Assembly (NCBI GenBank): GCA_027596035.1
Contig: JADGJA010000109.1
Coordinates: 1 to 41,242, forward strand
DNA length: 41,242 bases
Direction: 5' to 3'
Origin: Thoreauomyces humboldtii
Lineage: Eukaryota > Chytridiomycota > Chytridiomycetes > Spizellomycetales > Powellomycetaceae
Under the pieces are notes generated by a model. It had not been told where the DNA came from, searched no databases, and saw only the letters and a program-made list of their open reading frames with translations. Numbering within the stretch: position 1 is the stretch's first letter; each line of letters begins with the position of its first letter. Of this stretch, positions 32,201 through 41,242 are shown piece by piece. Made by a program: the position numbers and the translations under genes.

Positions 32201-35200
32201 CTCATGCCGATCGCGTGCGGATTGCTCCTGGAGAACTACAAGCAGCTCGCTCAACGCGAAATGCCAGAGAAAGTATCACCGTTCCAAAGCTTGATCAAGC
32301 TTGCGAGAACCGACCTCACTACGCGAAATACGCCGTATCCAAGTCCGTTCGTCTTCAGCAATCTTGACGTGAAAGCCAAACGTATCTGCGATAAGAAAGT
32401 GCTCGAGTTAGAGGAATGTTTGGAAGAATTCATGCAAGCTACCATGCTGAACTTTGGAGAAAATGCAGATGAGATAAACAAATCTCAAAGCGACTTTCTT
32501 CTCACCGGCCTCAAGCTTCTGGCTTCCCGTCGAAAGTTTTTGGAGCACCTCATACCTAACGGAGTAGTACATACGGAAGCACAGCTCACAGAGTTCTTCC
32601 GCATGTACAAGATCAAGATCCTTGTGCCATCGGTGCGTCTGTATCACAAACTGGGAGCGAAAGGCAACGCCAGCATTGCCTTGCTGCTCCGAGACGAAAT
32701 GGTCACCGCCACAGTGGATTTCGACTTTAACCGCATAGCGCAAGCTCTTTTCGACAAATGTCAAGTCACTGTACTGCAGACGGAGCTGATGCGGGAATGT
32801 ACCATGAACTTGATACGGCAGGCCCGCAGTTATCATGATCGTCTTGCGGACGAGCGGACAGGGCGGTTGTTCAAAGTGTACGAAAGCATCGACGTGCCCT
32901 CTCAGACCGGCGAGAAGGGATTCGCGTTTCGACTCGGAGAAGAAGACTATACGGCGAAAACGGGGATGATCAACGAGCTTGTTCGCGATCTTTGGAAAGC
33001 AAACGTCGCGTTCATGAAAGAAGTGCAAGATACACAGAAACTCAGCGGTGCCAAGGTTGCGAAAACCGTAGCGCAAGGTGCAGCGAACGCTTCAATCAAC
33101 CAGGTCCTTGACCCGCTTCGGGTGTTTGCTTGTACCAAGGATGCTCTCAGCAATACCATTACAAAGTTCGCGCTACAGATCACAAAGTGGCAGGCGAAAC
33201 GCCGCGCCGAGCAGGATCACTTCATGGGCACTCTGATGGGCCGAATGCTTGACATGATCAAGAACGGCGAGCGATTGGTCAAGTTTCTGGCGCAAGAAAA
33301 GCGCGAGCTGACGGAAAGCTACAAACGAGACGTGCGGCTGGTCGCCTTTCAGCTGAGCAGCGACCTCCACGCCGAACTAGCATCCACCTCCGTTGAACTG
33401 GCCGATCTGAGAAAGCAGAGACGCACGGACGAGCGCCGAATCCGCAATCGGATCCTCGACGAGTACGATGATTTGGTTCAAGAGCTGGTCATGGAAATCA
33501 ATGTCTTGAGAAACCGGTTCTCGGAATATCGGGTAAACACCTTTCAAGAAGTCATGAGCATCATGTCGGAAGCTAAGAAAGAAGAACTACATGTGGTGCT
33601 GAACAACGCGGAGATGCCGGTCAATATGAAAGAGAGCGCGAGGTGGATGATCAAGCATGAAGAAGAAGCGCAGGCGCTTCGCCAGGAAAACCATGAACTT
33701 AAAATGACGGTAAGAGAACAATGAAAGCCGAGCCCCAACAATTGCGAGGACGCTAACATGTATGCAGCTTTTGAAAGTGCGATCAATGTACATAATCAAA
33801 GAACAGGCCCTTCGGTCAATGTACGAGAAAAAGGTTTGTGTGGTCGCAATGAAAACCTTAATTTTCGCCTCTCATGCATTGCTGATCTGTTTGGCGGTCT
33901 GACAGACTCGAAAACTCAGCGAGGGAAGCAAGACCGCGGAAGAAAAGCTCTGGGACAGCTATCGTGAAGCCGAAGCTCGCGAGAGCACACTCCGAAAGCA
34001 ACTCTCGAAAGCACAGAAGACCCTAAGCCTCAGGGAAGCGGAGAACGACACGCTTCAACGACATCTGAGGGAAGAGCAGCAAAGAGTACGACAGCTCACT
34101 CCGATCAAGGATCGAGCAGCATCCGCGAACGTTCGTCGTCACAACGCAGGAGACTCGGACGCCTCGCGGATAGCCGAATTGCAGGACCGTTTGAGTCGCT
34201 ACGAGGGATTGCAGATTGAGACGGTTCTCAAACAGCTCGAGGAAAAGACAAGGCAGGTCGAGCAGCTGACCGATGAGCAGCGCAAAAGGACGGGCGGAAT
34301 GGCTGGAGGTATGGTGGGAGGAAACAAGAGCAATCATTCTGGGCACCGACGCGCCGTCTCGGCGCGGTTAGCAAGGCCGCCGATGATTATCAAAGCCGTC
34401 GCTCCCAGGCGCAAGGGGCTCGGGCCCTACAGCGAGTATCGGGAGTACACGGTCCCGACCGCGGAAGAGAATTCCCTTTCCGATCCTGGTCAACGAATCG
34501 AAAAGGACGTGAATGACCATCTCGTCGCCAAGGTGAACACTTTAGCAATGCAAAACAAGGCACTCCGTAACATCCTAGCCGAATGCGGAATTGAAATGCC
34601 AGAGGAGGAAGAGCAACCGATCGAGGAAACGGAGTCGGAGCTCAAGAAGGACGCTGCGGCGGAAGTCCGGAAGAGCGTGATGTGGGAAGATCAGCTTCCA
34701 GCCGAGCTGGAAGAAGCGGAACTCGAGGAGGCCCCGCGCAAAACGATACGGTCAGCGCAGAGTGCTCCGCCAGGTGGAAGAGGTAGCAGAGCTCCTTCAC
34801 GTCAGGAGGAATCGGAACGTCGCTTCCGACCACCACGACAACCTAGCTCCCATGCCCTCAGCACGGGCTCGCCTCCAGAACCACAAATTGTGTACTCCGA
34901 CATCCTGGCTGGGATGTCGAGCACGCCTCATCTTAGAGAGCGTCCGAGCGCATCAGCAAGAGGATACCGAACCGCTTCAAAGACCACGGAAGGCTCCCAT
35001 AGCATTCGCGAGTCCATGTCTATGCTGCCGCCTAGGCCTGCCTCAACCCCGAACATGATAATACCAAGCAGTAGGTTTTCTGTGTGGTTTGGACTATCCA
35101 GGAAAATATGCTGATCAGCTTGATTAGTACTATTAGCTTCCATTCCGTCAACGCAGATGCGGACAGCTACACCCCGTTCCCAAGCTGGTAGCAGGCCGAG

Positions 35201-35356
35201 TACGGTAAGCAAGGACTGGGGTGCGGTCCGACCGTGATCTTAGTTACTCAACCTTGTGGTTCGCAGGCTCAGGGAACTGAAAGACCGTGCACTCCAGGTT
35301 CAGGTGGGGATAGTAGACCAGCATCAAGACCGATGACGCCACGATCGATTCGTTGA
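26227..35356 (+). CDS. Giant coiled-coil protein, probably CCDC162-like (flagellar lineage)
   Basis: Twenty exons can be joined in phase into 2,656 residues: 26227-26403, 26462-26559, 26597-26729, 26795-26930, 26987-27135, 27203-27490, 27567-27679, 27741-28105, 28160-28263, 28326-29205, 29260-29442, 29513-29631, 29687-29800, 29863-30130, 30196-30437, 30497-33709, 33768-33833, 33906-35070, 35137-35204, 35267-35356. Most of the protein is helical and charged. The N-terminus has LVDLKALEQIRQKDYQ; the middle is a 1,071-residue exon rich in amphipathic helices; the C-terminal third has a strong coiled coil (RKQLSKAQKTLSLREAENDT) and a Ser/Pro/Arg tail ending RPMTPRSIR. No enzyme motif or membrane helix is seen. 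Size and texture suggest the CCDC162 (DUF4549) family, known from animals and flagellates, but I recall that family only loosely, so the name is tentative. The gene itself is secure. Intron 2 is only 37 nt. Confidence 0.65.
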
Positions 35357-35718
35357 AATCACTTGTAAATAACAAGCTTGTAAATAACTGAGACTCGCAT
35401 ACTATTTCATCGATGGGTCCCTTCGCCGTCGGCATGGTTTGCAACTTGAAGTCGTATCTGAGGGTGGAGGTTGATATCTGCAGCGATGTCAAGGCTCGCA
35501 CGCTTGTGTTGATGCCTCAGATGTCCGCCTGATTTCATCATTGTTTGATCAACCCACATCTCAAAATCGTAAACAATACGTTGGTCCGACCTCCTCTAGT
35601 CGACCCCCACCAGCACTGACAACAATCTGAACATGATAGCAGACACGGATTGAAAGCGCAACAGAAAAAGGTAAATTGGGGCGAAACTACGGTTCTGATT
35701 TGTTACGGGTCTGCCAGC
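35357..35718. other. Convergent 3' region (giant coiled-coil / GGA genes)
   Basis: This 362-bp stretch lies between two converging stop codons and holds both 3' UTRs. It is more AT-rich than the flanking genes. A small inexact direct repeat (AACAAGCTTGTAAATAAC within 35369-35388) was noticed. No coding sequence was recognised. Confidence 0.5.
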
Positions 35719-38700
35719 TCAACTTTCGTTGAAGTCTCCCTGCTCGTTGACCATGGCGCCGTTCACCGCGTACTGAACCTTGTATCGTATGCGCAACGGT
35801 TCCTAAACGATACCCGATCCGAGAAATTGGCCAAAACATTCCATTTGCTACTTTGCCTTCCCCACCCCCTTGACGTACCTTTGCGGGATTTACGATATGC
35901 ATTCCCTGAATGACCTGACTCTGGTTCAGAGGTGGGATGACGTTCCCAGACGCCGTCTCCATGTGCAGGGTCATGGACTGTTATACAAGATCAAAACAGG
36001 AAGAAGCGTCAGACACGCAACCTTGCGACAAATGCGGTGGCTAGAATCAGATAGAGCCCTACCTTTGGCGTGGCGACCTGGAAGGCGAGGTTCGTGAATG
36101 GCACTGGGGTCACGTTGATGAAGACGGCCTGAGCGGACCAAGCGTTCCCCTTCCAGAGCAGACGGTACTTTATCTGCAGTCCGTTCTTGTCGTGCAGCAT
36201 GACCTCTTTCTGAGACGAGAGGGATGCGCCGGGAGGTGGGGTGCCCGGGACACTCATTGGAGGGGGCGTTGCCGGCGCTGAAGATGACGAGAAGCCTGGG
36301 AACGGAACTGATCAGTTGCGATTCTCTTTTTTTTTCAACTTGCGAAAGCATCGGCAGGGACCATACCCTGGTTGAGTCCGGCCAGCTTTCCAAAGAGATC
36401 TCCACCGCCAAACGGATCCGGTCGTTGCTGCTGCTGTTGTTGCTGCTGGATAGGCGGAGTGCTCGCCGCAGGCTGCTGTCGAAGCTGCTGCTGGTTTTGC
36501 TGAACTCCGAAGGCCTGGCTCTGCTGCTGAATGGGTGGCGTGCCAGGTAGCGAGGAGCCAAATGCTTGGGAAAAATTCCCCTGAGGAGTGCCTTGCTGCC
36601 CGGCGTTGAAAGCCGACTGCTGCTGCTGCTGCTGCTGCGCCGGCGGTCGTTGTTGCTGGAATCCGAATGGAGGAGTGGATGCCTGAGGAGGTGCAAAGGA
36701 AAGCCCCGCAAACCCACTGCCTCCAAAAGACGGGTTTGGTTGCTGTTGTGGAGGTGTCTAGCAGAGGAAGTACCAAGATTGGTGTTCAAGGTCCCACAGA
36801 AGTCCCGAAAAAAACATCCAATTGATACCGAAAAGTTCAAATCTCCAAGATCATCCATCAAGCTTCCAAGACCGCCGTTTTGCGGTTTGACGGGAGTAGG
36901 TGCGACGATTGCAGGTGAAGTGGTGGACGGACCCGACGACACGCCAGGTCCGGGCGCTCCCCAGTCGTCGAGATCGATGAGACTGATCACTGGCTTTTGC
37001 GGGGTAGGTGCATCCTTTGCCGGAAGTACAGGCGGACTGTCGCGGGGAGAAGATTCAGTAGTCTGGCGGGGGAAGATTACAAGGAACAGGACTTACGCTC
37101 GCGCCACCGCCCCTTGGACGGCTCTTCCGGCTTTGAAATCGGTGTACTTGCTGAGAACCGTGTTGATCAGATCATTGAGCTCCAGGAGACGCCCTGAGAA
37201 GAACAGAACATGGTCTTAACCACATGCCCTATAGTCATTAACCTCTTCAGGAACTATCGTTCGTACCCATGCGGTCATCCTCGTCATTCTCGGAAATAAG
37301 CTTCTGAATGCGGGCCTGCGCCGATTTCGTGCTGCCAAGAAGTTCCTGTGGTTTGATCAGCACCGAGGAAAGGACAAGCAACGGTTCTTCCGAGATACCT
37401 CCATGGTCGAGTCCGGCCGATATCTCTCATCTGGTTGTTTCTGGATGAGGATGTCGTTCAACAGTATGGCGCGCTGCTCGATGCGGTTGATCTCCTGTTC
37501 GACCTGCTTCTTGTAGTTGGGAATGCGATCCGTGTCCTGCGGGGTTCACGTGCGTAAGGAAAGCCTGTACGCGCATTGTGGATGTGACCCCGTGACACAC
37601 ATAGCCTGACATGATCTTCATGAGATCATTTGCCCTCTCCAATGCAGCCGGCGTGCCGACTCGGAGAAGCTCTTGCAGTTTCTGTCGAAGACGATCGTCA
37701 GGGCTTGCTTTCATCTTTTCAATAGCACAAAGACGTAGACTCACAGCGCCTTGAGCTATCTTATCCTCCTCTTCTAGCTCATCCTCCGTTTGAAACGACT
37801 ACGCGAAGCATTCTTGTCAGCCAGATGGTTCTATCCTGTCGGTTCCGTGGTACTGACCTGCGTGGCATTCAGGACCGCCGCCTCTTCTTTGGACAGTGGC
37901 GGCACACGGTACCCTTGAGAATAAGTAAGACATACCCGGTTAGATCGCCGTTCCAAAAAGTATTCCGCATTGCCAGTAATTTACCCTTGTAAGAGAGCAG
38001 TCTGAACATGTCGTTGATGTGTCGAAAATCGTCCTTGTATCGGGACGTCACGCACAGCGTCGAGTTCCACTGCTGAACGAGCTCCAAGATGCGTTGATGC
38101 ACCATTGTGACATTCTGCAAAGATGAGCGGGAATCAGCTCTCCACGTCATGTACCGCTCTCCCAGTCTCTGAGGCCCTCACCGTAGCTCTCTCAGGAAAC
38201 CGCCGTACGAGCTCATTCAAGAATTCTTTGGTGGAGATGATGAGATGGAACGGATACCCGCAGTTCTTGACGCAGTAATCCAGAAGCTGATTGCGATTTC
38301 GCGAGAGGGTTCACTGTCCGATCAGCGATGCGGCCTTCATTCAACAGAGCCTGAACTCAAAAGAGCTGTTGATTCTCACCAGCAGAGCGTGCATAGCGCC
38401 AGTGGTCGAACGACTGTTGATGTTGCGAGTAATCGCAAATGCTGCCTCTCTAGGACTACCATAGGCAATCAATCACATGTCGTAGTGCGGGGTTTCCTGT
38501 CAGCTGTGCCCTGAAAGATAGCGTAATTCTCGTGGTTTGACATACGTGCTCTTGCCCTTTTTGACGACAAGATCGCAGATTTCGAGCATGAGAGGAACAT
38601 TGGGCTCCCGAAATTCTGTGTCGCATACTCGGTCTATCGATTGTGGGAAGTAGAGATTGGCAGGAACCGCATGACGGTTGTGGTTAGCGCTTTCAGCGAT

Positions 38701-38766
38701 GGAGACAGCCGATGTCCTTCCATGCAACTCGCCTACAAGGTGATCTACGGATGTGTAGGAACTCAT
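35719..38766 (-). CDS. GGA: GGA clathrin adaptor (VHS-GAT-hinge-GAE)
   Basis: Fourteen exons (38766-38546, 38455-38380, 38286-38182, 38114-37985, 37913-37858, 37798-37601, 37536-37399, 37345-37267, 37193-37097, 37036-36829, 36757-36367, 36295-36063, 35977-35879, 35802-35719) encode 704 residues. GGAs are Arf-dependent adaptors that sort cargo at the trans-Golgi. The VHS domain covers about 44-190 (IDRVCDTEFREPN, KSTPREAAFAITRNINSR, DYCVKNCGYPFHLIISTKEF). The GAT domain covers about 205-375 (ELLRVGTPAALERANDLMKIM, GRLLELNDLIN). The hinge has a clathrin-box-like LIDLD and then a Gln/Pro-rich stretch. The C-terminal GAE domain (about 595-704) includes FTNLAFQVATPKSMTLHM and ends QYAVNGAMVNEQGDF. 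Exon 6 contains a 30-nt GT-AG segment (37744-37715) that keeps the frame whether spliced or not. The first 43 residues before VHS are not conserved. Confidence 0.92.
36618..36640. repeat. CTG/CAG trinucleotide repeat (poly-Gln)
   Basis: Seven CAG codons in the GGA hinge appear as CTG repeats on the plus strand. A second CAG/CAA cluster lies at about 36422-36450. Both code for polyglutamine in the disordered hinge and are likely to vary in length. Confidence 0.8.
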
Positions 38767-39308
38767 CTTGCTGACGAGTTTTTCTGGCGATATATGCTCT
38801 GGTTATCGCTGTCTCTCCAGGATACAATTATTGCGGAGGAAGAACCATGAGCGGAACGCCACGTTCGCTGGAAAAGCGCGCGAAGTTCGCTCGCGTGTGT
38901 CTCTCTGTCTGCTGCGCTCGAGGAAAACACTCCGACCAAGAAACTCATGACGAACGCTCCGCTTCCTCCGTCCAGCGCGAAGATGGCTGGCTGGCAACAC
39001 TACCTGAGTCCCTGTACAAGTTGTAAAACACGCACTTCCATACTTTCACTAATCTGCAATCTGCGAGGGCCCAGGTGTTTTTGTACAGTAGCGACCACAG
39101 GTCGCTTCACCTCCGGGTGGTGGTATATTTTCAAGAAAGTAAGATGCAAAGGGGGAAGGGGAAAGGGGAAAGGGGAGTAAGGGTGAGACACGCGCGAACG
39201 GGACCAGACCGGACAGTTGGGGGGCGAGACGGGAAGGTGGCGAACAAAAACGAAAGGAAACAAGAAAAGACTAGGCCTGGCAAAGAGTCAAGAACGGCTG
39301 TGCGAGAC
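38767..39308. other. Intergenic region between GGA and BET-GATA genes
   Basis: This 542-bp spacer contains the GGA promoter side (near 38767) and the 3' UTR of the bromodomain gene (near 39308), both on the minus strand. A run of G tracts at 39151-39175 is listed separately. No gene was recognised. Confidence 0.5.
39151..39175 (+). other. Four-tract G-rich element (G-quadruplex motif)
   Basis: Four G tracts of 4-5 bases are separated by AA or AAA, a perfect G4 consensus on the plus strand. It lies about 135 bp beyond the stop of the bromodomain gene; in that gene's transcript it would appear as a C-rich pyrimidine tract. Confidence 0.8.
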
Positions 39309-40997
39309 CTAATCCGAGTCGGATGAGGAACCGTCGCTGGATTCGTCTTCATCGCTTGCGAGGCCACGCGGTCCGGTCGCTGCTTTGCCGACGCCGCCAG
39401 AACGAGATGGTTTGCTGTTCCTCTTGACGAACGAGTACAGTTGGCACAAGGTCGATCCGTCGATGACATCGATGTCAAGCTCGATTTCGTCGTCGATGGC
39501 CGTAAGGTGAGGTAGACCAGATCGTATGATTTCGATGACCCCACCCATCTTATCCTCGGTCATGTTGGCGATGAGAGCAGAGAGTTCGGTCTTCTGCTCA
39601 TAGGTGATGGTCTTCTGCGACTTGCCAGACGCGAAACCCTTGCGAGGCTTCGACTTCGAGCGGGAAGGCACCGTTGCAGCTCGAAGAGGTGTGGGAGGAA
39701 GCTTGTTGTCACCCATGATCTTGCCGTTACGCCACTTGACGCCGCACTTGTTGCAGAGCGTACCACAGCCGGAAGGCCCGCGTCGCCACATCGGGGTTTC
39801 TTCCGTGCCGCAGTACTCACAAAGCTTGGCGACGTGCACGTCTTCCTGTACCTCGTCCGCCGGCGGCGGGGATACCGTGGACGACCGTGAAACTTGAGCT
39901 TTACTGGACCGGCGGCGCTTGACAGGTGGCTGTGGTGCGGGGGCACTGACGGACGAGCGCCGACGTTTCGACTTCTTCTTCGGGTCGGTGAGAATGGCCA
40001 GCTGCTGGTTGATGGTCTCAAGGCAGGTCGCAAGCGTACTGATCTGCTGTCCCATCTCGTCGTCGCTGGACTCGAGGTCCTCCGGGAAATGCGCAGCGCT
40101 GGTGGTGGAATTGCGGCGGTTGGATGTTGTGGATATCTTCGCCTTTTTCGGAGGAGTCGCATCCTCTGGCTCGAAGACTTTCGGCGCTCGGATGTTGCGC
40201 TTGGAAGAGCGTCGCGGGGCCGCAACAGGGACGACCACGGCTGCTGTGGCTGCTGATGAAGCTGATGTGGTTGAGGTCGTGGTAATAGTAGGGAACTGCT
40301 TGCTCAGGACCAAAGAAAAGTATTGCTCGAGGGACTTCCCGAGTTTGTGTATGCCGTTGGTCGGCGGGTTGTAGGTGAAGCAGTTGTTGAGCATGAGTTG
40401 GATGTCATCAGCGAAATCTTGAACTTCCGAGTACTGCAGGCTGGACAGCTTGCGTTCCACCGTCGACAGGTCCATAGGGCGCTTGATGATGTCGAAGTAA
40501 TCCGGTGCTGCCGCCACGGTTGGGTCGACTGGAGCTTTGAAGGGCCACGCTGATGCGTGCTTGCTCAGTTCGAGAAGGAGTTTGGCACAGGATTTGGCAT
40601 CACTGACTGAGAGCGCCGGAGGCGGAGGAGCCGGAGGTGAAAGCGAATGAACCGAAGCTTCAGACAGCGCTGTGAGGTCTTCCAGCTTGTAGTCCACCAA
40701 GGGGCCCTCCGCAGAGAGAGCAAGGTGAGCATCGTCTGTGAGTGCGGGTGAGGAAAGTCGATCCGAAGGTGGGGAGAGGGGCATCGATGTCGGTGGCGGC
40801 GCCATCTGAAGAGCTTCCATGTGCCGCAATCCCCCTTTGCTGTCGATGGAGCATGACGGCATGCCGCCAGCCTTCAGATCTTCGGCAAGGGGTGGTGAGG
40901 GGTGGCGAGATGTACGACCGTCCGTGGACGTGGGCAGAGAGTGACTCGAAGACCAGGAGCCGGGTGACGGCGAGACATCCAGAGTGCTGATGGCCAT
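39309..40997 (-). CDS. BET-like protein: bromodomain + GATA zinc finger + ET domain
   Basis: One exon encodes 562 residues from the ATG at 40997 (the frame is open to 41093). One bromodomain lies at about 133-229, with the BET-type WPF shelf (ASAWPFKAPVD), PDYFDIIKRPMDLSTV and the acetyl-lysine-binding Asn in CFTYNPP. A short helical segment (314-337, QQISTLATCLETINQQLAIL) matches the BET motif-B dimerisation helix. Two basic clusters (KKKSKRRRSS, VKRRRSS) look like nuclear signals. A GATA finger follows at 393-418: CEYC, WRRGPSG, CNKCGVKWRNGK, spacing C-x2-C-x18-C-x2-C. The ET (NET) domain is at about 463-527 (TYEQKTELSALIANMTEDKM ... TLCQLYSFVKR), and the tail is acidic (DEDESSDGSSSDSD). 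BET proteins read acetylated histones and recruit partners through ET. Here the second bromodomain is missing and a putative DNA-binding finger occupies the linker. Confidence 0.93.
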   Translation of the reverse strand: MAISTLDVSPSPGSWSSSHSLPTSTDGRTSRHPSPPLAEDLKAGGMPSCSIDSKGGLRHMEALQMAPPPTSMPLSPPSDRLSSPALTDDAHLALSAEGPLVDYKLEDLTALSEASVHSLSPPAPPPPALSVSDAKSCAKLLLELSKHASAWPFKAPVDPTVAAAPDYFDIIKRPMDLSTVERKLSSLQYSEVQDFADDIQLMLNNCFTYNPPTNGIHKLGKSLEQYFSLVLSKQFPTITTTSTTSASSAATAAVVVPVAAPRRSSKRNIRAPKVFEPEDATPPKKAKISTTSNRRNSTTSAAHFPEDLESSDDEMGQQISTLATCLETINQQLAILTDPKKKSKRRRSSVSAPAPQPPVKRRRSSKAQVSRSSTVSPPPADEVQEDVHVAKLCEYCGTEETPMWRRGPSGCGTLCNKCGVKWRNGKIMGDNKLPPTPLRAATVPSRSKSKPRKGFASGKSQKTITYEQKTELSALIANMTEDKMGGVIEIIRSGLPHLTAIDDEIELDIDVIDGSTLCQLYSFVKRNSKPSRSGGVGKAATGPRGLASDEDESSDGSSSDSD

Positions 40998-41242
40998 GCT
41001 TATCGGATGTTGCGGAGACTTAACGCAATTTGAGTCAACGACACGACAAGGAAAGCGAACGGCAACTGCTAGATTACCTTTGTGATGTTGCACAACGGGA
41101 GAAGAGCAGCAGGGGAGTACGTCTCGTGGATACTTGACAGTGACTGCGAAAGGGCAAAGAGCATAGGTCAGACAACGTTCTTCGAAAGTCGTTTGACAAT
41201 CTCCCGTCGCCGCCGATTCCAGCCAGCCACATCCTCATGCCC
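40998..41242. promoter_or_regulatory. Upstream region of the BET-GATA gene (window end)
   Basis: These 245 bp precede the bromodomain gene on the minus strand and run off the window. They should contain its 5' UTR and part of its promoter. No specific element was recognised. Confidence 0.4.

Noticed and set aside
39309..40997. A second bromodomain in the BET-like protein
   Set aside because: Only one WPF/PDYFDII/YNPP set exists; the rest of the chain is Ser/Pro-rich linker, motif B, GATA finger and ET domain.
1..41242. Transposons, tRNA genes, CRISPR arrays, bacterial-type operons
   Set aside because: No terminal repeats, reverse transcriptase or transposase motifs, tRNA B-box sequences or regular repeat-spacer arrays were seen; gene structure is plainly eukaryotic nuclear.

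Overview
This 41 kb window is nuclear DNA of a fungus-like eukaryote, with 15 well-supported protein genes and two weaker gene traces. Almost every gene is cut by short GT-AG introns (mostly 53-110 nt). All exon joins were worked out by hand from splice signals, reading phase and protein-family conservation, and exon lengths were checked for phase consistency. Typical fungal families (Cdc50, Caf16, Air-type zinc-knuckle protein, Gyp5-like TBC protein, GGA) sit beside a 2,656-residue coiled-coil protein that looks like a flagellar-lineage (CCDC162-like) protein, a possible dynein heavy-chain remnant, a voltage-gated proton channel and PXMP4. I infer a zoosporic fungus such as a chytrid. No tRNA, rRNA, intact transposon or CRISPR array was recognised.

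Layout from left to right: 264-859 (+) tail of an unidentified gene; 1144-2092 (-) Hv1 proton channel; 2093-3743 lower-GC spacer with a degenerate dynein-like stretch; 3744-4594 (-) RCF2-like respiratory supercomplex factor; 5276-9868 (-) SH3-DH-PH Rho exchange factor; 10638-11293 (+) UbiC/DUF98-like protein; 11562-13117 (+) Cdc50 flippase subunit; 13288-14383 (-) S41 peptidase; 14845-16038 (-) Cdc4/Fbw7-type WD40 propeller without an F-box; 16358-17286 (-) PXMP4; 17665-18936 (-) Caf16-type ABC protein; 19431-20376 (+) methyltransferase; 20715-22473 (+) Air1/2-like TRAMP subunit; 22706-25389 (-) TBC RabGAP; 26227-35356 (+) giant coiled-coil protein; 35719-38766 (-) GGA adaptor; 39309-40997 (-) bromodomain-GATA-ET protein.

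The genes are individually promoted and do not form an operon or cluster. Several belong to membrane traffic and polarity (RhoGEF, Cdc50, TBC RabGAP, GGA). Others are mitochondrial or peroxisomal (RCF2, PXMP4) or act in gene expression (Caf16, Air, BET-GATA).

The most unusual items are: a BET-family protein with one bromodomain and a GATA zinc finger inserted before its ET domain; a Cdc4/Fbw7 propeller that keeps the phosphodegron-binding arginines but has no F-box; a proton channel whose third S4 arginine position is proline; a small eukaryotic chorismate-lyase-like protein retaining the catalytic Arg/Glu pair; and very small exons and introns (a 15-nt exon and a 37-nt intron).
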